Shown one piece after another: positions 57,244 through 64,000 of a stretch of DNA of 64,000 nucleotides. The position numbers and the translations under genes were made by a program. The notes beneath the pieces were generated by a model. That model did no database searches, had not been told where the DNA came from, and saw only the letters and a list, made by a program, of their open reading frames with translations. The stretch covers positions 191,709,891 to 191,773,890 of the forward strand of contig NC_081406.1 of the NCBI RefSeq assembly GCF_030272615.1, in the 5' to 3' direction. The DNA is from Cryptomeria japonica (taxonomy: Eukaryota; Streptophyta; Pinopsida; Cupressales; Cupressaceae). The first letter of the stretch is position 1. Every line of letters starts with the position of its first letter.

Positions 57244-58320
57244 TATAAAAATTTGATGGATTGTTTCACTCAAGCTAGGACACATATTATTGATCCATTT
57301 GAACCTGTCGGGTCACGTGAGGCTCTTCTATAATGGTCTATCTCTTTTTCTGACGACTCGAAGCCATTTTCAAATGGTAGCATTTTTTTGCCTGCTGCAA
57401 AATTCGTCAGTTGCATGCAATGCAAAGTTGCAATATAGGCTAGAATTGATTTCGTCCATCATGGGCACAAACCAAAATCATGAGAACCTCTGAGTGGGTA
57501 GGTTTACGCTAGGCATTCTCCCTTTGTGCATCCCAAAGCGTCAGAACGTTGAGAGCCATACCCTACCGATGCGATCTCTCAAGTGCCTTGAGTCCAAAAA
57601 AATGTCAAACTTTGATAGACTATTTCTCTCAATCCAGGACACATATGATCGATCCATGTAAACCTATAGGGTTACGTGAGGCTCTTCTACAATGGCCTAT
57701 CTCAATTTCTGACGACTCAGAGCCATTTTTAAATGGTAGCATTTTTTCGCTTGCTACAAAAATCGTTAGTCGTATGCAATGCAAAGTTGCAAGATATGCT
57801 AGAATTGATTCAGTCCATCGTGGGCACAAACCAACATCACGAGAGAATCTGAGTGTGTAGGTTTATGCTAGGAATTCTCCTATTGTGCCTCCCAATGCGT
57901 TAGAACGTTGAGAGCCATATCCTATCGACGCGATCTCTTAAGTGCCTTGAGTCCAAAAAATTGTCAAACTTTGACGAATTGTTTCTCTCAATCTAGGACA
58001 CATATGATTGATGCCTTTGAATCTATAGGGTCACATGAGGCTCTTCTACAATATCTTATCTTGGTTTCTAACAACTCAGATCCATTTTGAAATGGTAGCA
58101 TTTTTTTCGCCTGTTACAAAAACTACCAGTCGTATGCAATGCAAAGTTGCAAGATAGACTAGAATTGATTCTGTCCATCGTGGGCATAAACCAACATCAT
58201 GAGTGTGTTCAAGTGGGGAGGTTTACACTAGGCATGCTCCTGTTGTGCCTCCCAAAGTGTCAGAACATCAAGAGCCATACCCTACCGATGCGATCTAGAA
58301 GTTGCTTGACAACTTTTTTG
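57244..58320 (+). repeat. 359-bp tandem repeat, three copies
   Basis: The word GGCTCTTCTA falls at 57321, 57680 and 58039, an exact spacing of 359 in both intervals. The units share GTCGTATGCAATGCAAAGTTGC-like and GTCCATCGTGGGCA segments and differ by a few percent to about 15 percent. Open frames inside repeat with the units and are not conserved as proteins. Confidence 0.9.
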
Positions 58321-58645
58321 ACAATAATGACATTTTTTTCTCAAATTGTATCTAGACTCAATCTATGACTCCCATGACTCAATAATGACCCAAATAATTC
58401 TCCATGATTATACAATGTACAACCTAGATCCCCATGATTATTTTTTACATCACATAAACTCAAAACCCTTAAGATATTCAAAACATAGACACATATATTC
58501 ACATATATTCGAAAAATAGTCACAAAACATAGTCACATATATTCAAAAATTTGCCTCTAAATATGGACAAATAAACTCTTGGCTATTTAAATATACAAAA
58601 AAATATGTTACAAATCATCTCATAAGCTTACCCTGAGCCGTAGAA
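58321..58645. other. Short spacer with TATTCACATATATTCGAAAA repeats
   Basis: AT-rich, with CATAGTCACATATATTC repeated near 58485-58550. Possibly the 3' flank of the transposase gene. Confidence 0.4.
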
Positions 58646-61575
58646 TCAATCAAGTGAGTCTTTTGGATCGACTCTAACCCGTATTGTGTCAAGTAATGCC
58701 TCATGGTTAGATTCACGAACTTTCCATAAAATTTTGTTATGAGGTCTACCACGATACTTAATCAATAGAATATTTGTTGCAACAACAAGGTTGGAGAAAT
58801 GAAGAATATGTATGTGTGTTTCAAAGTCCTCAAACAATCAAACATCAGAATTCTTGATAGGATATCTCCTAAGCCATGTGCCTGTCACGACAACAGACCC
58901 TACTGGATACTCAATACCCTCTCCGTCAATGATTGTGGTTGTCAGTTTTCTCTTAGGCTCAATACAATGACACAAAAAGTAATATGTTCCTTCATTGTTT
59001 TCTTCTGCAACAACTGTGTACACATGACCTGCATATTATAGAATGATAACTAATACCAAAAATATTGTTTGATGAAACAAAATGAGCCAAAAAATTTCCT
59101 GCAACAAAATTAACCCAAAAATCACCTAGTTCCACTAGGCCGGATACATGATCGAAATCAACTGATGCTTCCATCTGGTTCAATTGTAGTGCTTTGGGAA
59201 TTTGATAGGTTTCAATGGGAACCAACATTCTACAAGACTATTTGTCATCCCACTCTTGTGATTCACATTCTTCCCACAAAAAATACATACATGAAGAGCA
59301 AAAACATATAATTTGTCTGGTATAAATTACTAGTGAGCTTGCATTTGAACTTTGAAATGAGTGCATGTCACTGGATCCCACAACCGTACAACAAGCTTGA
59401 TAGTTTTCAATGTCAAATTCAGTGATCAACAAAAAATATCTGAACCATTGACATACCTGCATTACCTGGTCCCATTGTAGAGTTACACCATTGCACACTT
59501 GTTGTTGCATCTGTCAACTCAACACCACCTTCGTACTTCAATTCTTCTCTAGCTAGTGCTCTTTTTACACATTCTCTTGCACCATCGTGCTCTCCCTTTC
59601 CATGTCCAGCCTTAGTGAAATTCCAAAAATATTGTACACTACTTGTCTCATGCATCCTACTCAACCAATATAGCATCCTTGCATTCTTGAATTGTGAGGT
59701 GCAATTATCTGACCATATTAAGTGTTGGTTGTATCATATGTTCCTTTCCCTTAAATTATCATAAAAAACTTTAAAGCATCCTTTCACAAATGCTGATGAA
59801 TGTATACGATCGTCACTTATGTAGAAGTGATACTCTCTTACAACCTTTCTATCCTCCTCTGTGCTATCATCTACATGCATGAATGTTGTGTACAAAAATA
59901 GAAACTTGTGTAGACTGGTAATACATAGATTGCACTTCATTTTGAGGTTGTAGTGTATAATTTTAAGCAAAATCAACTATAGAGACAATGGTACCAAGAG
60001 GAAATGTGTCCTTGCATAACTTGAATTGCTCATCTAACCATCGAGCTCTATGTGTATGCATTATGTACTCATAACTAGTTTCTCTTGAAACGTTCTCATA
60101 AAATCAACTACACATGTTGTTTTTCACTAACATCTCTTCAATTCTTTTCCATGTTTAATGCCATATGTCACTGTCTTGTATTTCCAAAAGAAACTAGTTT
60201 CTAACCAATTTCATGTGTGCTATCCAAATGTAGACATCTTGGCAAATATTGCAAACTACCACATGTAGCACAAGAACCTTTCAAACACATCATCTTATAA
60301 TAAATGCAACCATCATCTCTTTTACATAACACACTTGAAATAAATTTTCTTGGTGACTTAGGAGGTGGTTGTATATTACATTCCTGCAAAACATCGTTAG
60401 TGTGAAAAGTACAACATATATGACGATAAATATCATAGTGCATGGAAAATTCAATATGCATCCTACATCAACACGTGGTGCGTACATGATTAATCTTTAC
60501 ATAAAAAGGTTTTCCCATTTCAAAAAATATTTGACTAACTCTTATTTGAGGAAACTTTTCAAGGAATATTTCATAAAATTTTGTTTGAATCATATCTAAA
60601 TAGTGTTTGGCATGTGGCTCACAATTTCTAGATCTGATTCGCCTTCTAACAACATCTCTTTGGTTAGGCAAAACCCTTGTGTTGTCATGCCAAAAATTTC
60701 AATTAATATTCTTAGTGCATCAACAACAACCTTGTCTTTGTGTGGTAGTCGACCCGAGAATGCCCAAAGAGAATTATTGTTAGGATCCTCTATTTTATCC
60801 CGCCTCTCTAATGCTTTACGTAATGTTTCTCTACTAATGTTTAATGACTTACTTATTTTGCTTATGAAACAATTTTTTTAAAATTTTCTTGCTCATTATG
60901 GTTGATGTAATGACACGTCAAGTAACATTAGAATTTGTAGTACGTGATTTTGAACCAATGGCTTGATATGCATCAAATAGATTTATCACAATAGTTCTTT
61001 TGCTATTACTTTCAAATGATCTTAGGCCTGTAATTCTCACTGTCTCTCTAAAATTCAAATTTTTAATCATTTCAATAATTAATTGGCATCTTGCAGTTTG
61101 ATTTAAGTTTTCAAAATAGTTTTGCCATATTCTTTTAACCATTCTCCTACAAGTTTGTTCATTCATTTTATCAGGCATTGGCTTCAAAATATTATCATCG
61201 ATGTCAATTAGATACTTTGGTTTCCTACGAATGATTCTAGGAGGTGTTAACATCGATGCATTGCGTGCACTGGGTACATTCAATTCATCAAAATGAGTCG
61301 GTGTATGTTCATCATTTTACTGATTATTCAATGTGGTCTCTTCTTCAATTGCATTAGGTTCATACGATAAATAAAATGTCCTTTCTTCAATTGCATTAGG
61401 TTCATACGGTAAATCAAATCCCTTCTTCAATTGCATTGGGTGCATTATATTCGTTTGGTAAATCAAATTGAGATGTTGAGGATGATGTACCTTCTTGTCC
61501 CATTATTCTTATGTCACATAATTTTTTCATACGTTGCCTTAGTCTTTCCTTTTCAACCTCTCGTTGTTCCATCAT
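58646..61575 (-). pseudogene. DDE-type transposase-like gene, decayed
   Basis: Minus-strand protein in several frames. The start is probably the ATG at 61575 or 61572 (M-M-E-Q-R-E-V-E-K-E-R). An N-terminal repeat Y-E-P-N-A-I-E-E follows (61470-61340), then a helical domain (61283-60918; N-L-N-F-R-E-T-V-R-I) and I-S-R-E-T-L-R-K-A, which looks like a helix-turn-helix. Next is a Cys-rich region (C-I-Y-Y-K-M-M-C-L-K-G-S-C-A-T-C-G). Then the catalytic core: V-D-F-A, stop, N-Y (Asp near 59973), W-S-D-N-C-T-S-Q-F-K-N (Asp near 59708) and G-H-G-K-G-E-H-D-G (acid near 59584), spacing about 88 and 41 residues. The C-terminus (59023-58646) is well conserved in look: V-V-T-G-T-W-L-R-R-Y, R-G-R-P-H-N-K-I-L-W-K-V. 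It resembles uncharacterised DDE proteins known from animals and plants; I cannot name the superfamily. Confidence 0.65.
61330..61475 (-). repeat. About 53-bp tandem repeat in the transposase N-terminus
   Basis: TTCTTCAATTGCATTAGG recurs three times (about 61340, 61384 and 61423, the last as ATTGGG). On the coding strand it encodes N-A-I-E-E. Confidence 0.75.
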
Positions 61576-61841
61576 TCCTCACTTGTTCTTTCTCATGGTT
61601 AATACCAGTTGTCCTAATAGAATAATTTTACATGTATATGTAAACATAAGTTCTTAAACAATCAAATAACCATAAAATTGAGCATTATCATCATTTTTTT
61701 AATCAAAACTATTAAAAAATCATAATAACATTGATCAAACTAATAAGCAACAATTCAATAATTTGAAATCATGTAAAACAAAAAAATCACTTACTTCAAC
61801 GTATAAAATTGTCACATAAGCGCAGTAACAATTGCAGTGGG

Positions 61842-61884
61842 GCCTTCAATGACCTCAAAAACTTCTTTTGAGGTCATTGAGGCT
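61842..61884. repeat. Perfect 15-bp hairpin upstream of the transposase gene
   Basis: TCAATGACCTCAAAA (61846-61860) and TTTTGAGGTCATTGA (61866-61880) form a perfect inverted repeat with a five-base loop. Confidence 0.85.
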
Positions 61885-61934
61885 GTTGGGAAACTAAAAG
61901 TATGTCCCAAAACTATGCACAAGATATTTTTAGT

Positions 61935-62035
61935 AACCTCGTATGCGCTCTTAGCTCTAAAAATGTTCAACATGCCAATGTTAATATTCCCAACACCCCG
62001 TATGCGCTTTTAACTCATCAAAACCCCATACACGC
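61935..62035 (-). repeat. GCGCATACG words upstream of the transposase gene
   Basis: CGTATGCGCTCTTAG, CGTATGCGCTTTTAA and CATACACGCTTCC lie within 100 bases. Compare 23880-24050. Confidence 0.55.
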
Positions 62036-62046
62036 TTCCTATAGTA

Positions 62047-62580
62047 AATAAAATGTGAAGGAGAGAGAGGGAAGGAGAGGGATGGAGGGAGTGGGAGAGG
62101 AGGAGGGAGTGAGAGGAAGAGGGGGAGAGAGAGTGAGGGAGAGGGGGAGAGAGTGAGGGAGAGGGGGAGAGAGGGGGAGAGGGGGAGAGATAGAGAGGGG
62201 GAGAGAGGATGGAAAAGGGAGGGAGGGAGAGGGAGAGGGAGAGGGAGAGTGAGAGGGAGAGGGAGGGAAATAGAGAGGGGGAAAGAGAGAAGGGGCAAAG
62301 AGAGGATGGAAAAGGGAGACAAAGGGGGGAGGGAGAGAGGATGGAAAAGTGAGAGAGAGAAAGAGGGGGAGGGAGCATGAGGGAGAGGGGGAGAGAGAGA
62401 GAGGGAGAGGGGAGAGAGAGAGAGAGGGGGAGAGAGGATGGAAAGGGGAGGGAGGGAGAGGGAGAGGGAGGGAAATAGAGAGGGGGAAAGAGAGACTGAG
62501 GGGGGAGGGAGAGAGGATGGAAAAGGGAGAGAGAGAGAGGGGGGATGGGAAAGTAAGGGAGATAAAGGGAGAGCATGTTG
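62047..62580 (+). repeat. Polypurine (GA/GGA) tract of about 530 bp
   Basis: Almost pure purine on the plus strand: GAGAGGGAG-type words with rare T and C. Within it, units GGATGGAAA(A)GGGAG recur. All open frames here are compositional artefacts of Arg/Glu/Gly or Ser/Leu/Pro. Confidence 0.95.
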
Positions 62581-62586
62581 TTCATA

Positions 62587-62890
62587 TTATGTCCTATGAC
62601 CCCTTAGGACACCATATGACCCCTTATGACACCATAAGGTCACATGAGGTCCTAATTGAGCCACACATGTGTTAAAACATCATATGACCCCTTAAGACAC
62701 CATTTGACCCCTTGAGATATCATACATGGTCTGAAGAAGTCATATGACATCATTGGGTGTCATGTAGTGTCATAATGGGTCCGCACATGTGTTAGAACAT
62801 CATATTACCCCTTAGGACATCATATGGTCTTAAGGGGTCATATGTGTGCTAAGGGACCTTACATGATGTCATTAGGTGTTATGTGGGGTC
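62587..62890. repeat. Degenerate CATATGACCCCTTA repeats, both orientations
   Basis: Words ACCATATGACCCCTTA, ACATCATATGACCCCTTA and the reverse complement TTAAGGGGTCATATG recur every 30-60 bases, often joined to AGGACACC or GCACACATGTG-like words (CCACACATGTGTTA, CCGCACATGTGTTA). Confidence 0.75.
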
Positions 62891-63009
62891 TTGAGAGAGA
62901 GAGAGAGTAATACAATGTACAATACGATATCAAAAGACTATATATCAATATCAATATACATGTACATGTACATACACATATACATATAATACACATAATA
63001 TAAGAATAT

Positions 63010-63440
63010 TGCTGCAGATTTCCTTGTTTGTCACGGTAATGCACCCATGGCTCAATTTCAGACCCTTCTTCTTCCTATTCAATGCATAAACACATTATTC
63101 ATCAATGAATTTTCTTACATGATAACAATCATAAGAGAAATTTGGCAAAATTAAACTGTACCTTTGAGCTTTCGTAGACAGTCTCTATCATTTTATCTTC
63201 CAAAGATGATTTATAGTCTTGTTCAACTAGATGAATGTATCTCCTATAACCCGACGCTATATTATATTGTTGCATTGCAATTAGGAATGCCATGTAGTGG
63301 TCACCATTTGGATGAACAAAAGACCTAATAATCCCAAGATACATAGTTAGAGCTCCAAAGGCTATGCTTTCCTTGATAGACTTAGCATTTGAATCCTAGT
63401 ATAAAACCCATTGTGCATCATCCCTCCACCACACTCCTCA
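63010..63440 (-). pseudogene. Two-exon gene fragment, function unknown
   Basis: Exon A (about 63440-63162, minus) reads W-W-R-D-D-A-Q-W-V-L-Y, one TAG, then I-A-F-G-A-L-T-M-Y-L-G-I-I-R-S-F, H-Y-M-A-F-L-I-A-M-Q-Q-Y, and ends E-S-S-K. A GT donor follows (AAAG|GTACAG). An 87-base intron ends in TTGAATAG at 63075. Exon B starts at 63074: E-E-E-G-S-E-I-E-P-W-V-H-Y-R-D-K-Q-G-N. The splice is phase 0 and consistent. I recognise no domain. It lies upstream of the polypurine tract and in the same direction as the transposase gene. Confidence 0.5.
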
Positions 63441-64000
63441 TGTAGTGGCCTTTGGGAAGTCTTTGGTAATGCACCTATTTTGTTTCTAATTTATTCCCTT
63501 GCAATTCTCAGAAAACAAAGAGCTGCATGTCAAAGTGGTTTCCAACTCATGGTCTGGGTGACAATTTATAGATAGACCATGGAGATCAATTCCATTACGT
63601 TTAACTGTCTTATTAGCTTATGCAATAAGATTGATTGATATGATTCAATTTAATTGATTGATATGCTCTCAAATAAATACTCACAATTTTGCAGTCATGT
63701 AAAATAAATATTCTCACTTTTTTGTAGTCACATCAAATAAATAAGAGTTCTTAAAAGATACGTGTATAGATATTTTATTAATGGTAATTAAACTTTAACG
63801 AAAGAAATTTCAGTAGATTTGATGTTTGATTTAATGCATGAGCATACAAAATTAAATGTAGGCTGTGGTAACTCTACTGAAGAAAAGTTAATGTTTGTTT
63901 GCAAAATAGATGAAGATGATTGAATCATTTATTTTAGTTTATAACCACCAATCACACCTTGGTGTGCAATGGGTATCCCAAATAATTGTGAAGTTCAATT
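63441..64000. other. Right-edge sequence without a supported feature
   Basis: AT-rich. No coding or repeat structure that I can support. Confidence 0.5.

Noticed and set aside
57549-57860. 103-codon frame in the 359-bp repeats
   Set aside because: It recurs in broken form in each unit with no conservation beyond the repeat itself.
62010-62585. Long open frames rich in Ser/Leu/Pro or Arg/Glu/Gly
   Set aside because: They are forced by the purine-only tract and occur in several frames at once.

Overview
This window looks like intergenic heterochromatin of a seed plant with a very large, repeat-rich genome. A gymnosperm is my best guess, because the window combines a giant Tat/Ogre-type LTR element, gag-only LTR elements and a heavily decayed LINE. 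That placement is inference; no species-specific gene is present. I find no intact host gene and no tRNA, rRNA or CRISPR. Almost everything is transposon-derived, and almost every reading frame carries stops or frameshifts.

Layout. (1) 1-727: decayed BED/TTF-type zinc-finger gene on the minus strand, off the left edge, with a repeat-bearing flank to about 1483. (2) 1484-5617 (minus): a truncated Ty3/gypsy element, here E7. Its pol order is protease, RNase H, reverse transcriptase. Its 5' LTR lies head-to-head with a second, plus-oriented LTR at 5637-6007. (3) 6008-6992: 3' end of a LINE ORF2 (zf-RVT plus RNase H). (4) About 7355-8610: a decayed gag-like ORF. (5) 8611-22840: a copia-type LTR (E6) split by E1 (8916-15238, minus, 5-bp target duplication CTAAG on both sides), followed by its inverted relative E2 (17078-22840, plus). 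E1 and E2 are gag-only elements with about 1.2-kb LTRs. (6) 23.4-26.8 kb: a CT microsatellite, palindromic GC-rich units, and a many-exon pseudogene with duplicated micro-exons.

(7) 27439-57243 (plus): one giant Tat/Ogre-type element (E3, about 29.8 kb with nested insertions, about 18 kb without). It has a 1.48-kb 5' LTR, a PBS, gag, protease, a G-patch-like segment, RT, RNase H, a second (archaeal-type) RNase H, integrase, a 3' region with an antisense Plant Mobile Domain gene, a PPT and a truncated 3' LTR. Arrays of an AGCGCT-centred motif sit just inside both ends in opposite orientation. Nested inside are E5 (29113-32239, short copia-type element without pol) and E4 (39226-47831). E4 splits the RT domain and carries one long non-pol frame of about 970 codons; its 3' UTR and PPT resemble those of E3, so E4 looks like a non-autonomous relative that landed in its own helper lineage.

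(8) 57244-58320: three copies of a 359-bp tandem repeat. (9) 58646-61575 (minus): a decayed DDE-type transposase gene. (10) 62047-62580: a 530-bp almost pure purine tract, then degenerate CATATGACCCCTTA repeats, and a two-exon gene fragment (63010-63440, minus).

How parts work together: E3 encodes all the enzymes for its own cycle, although this copy is dead. E1, E2, E4 and E5 lack pol and must have been mobilised in trans. The DNA-transposon genes are independent of these.
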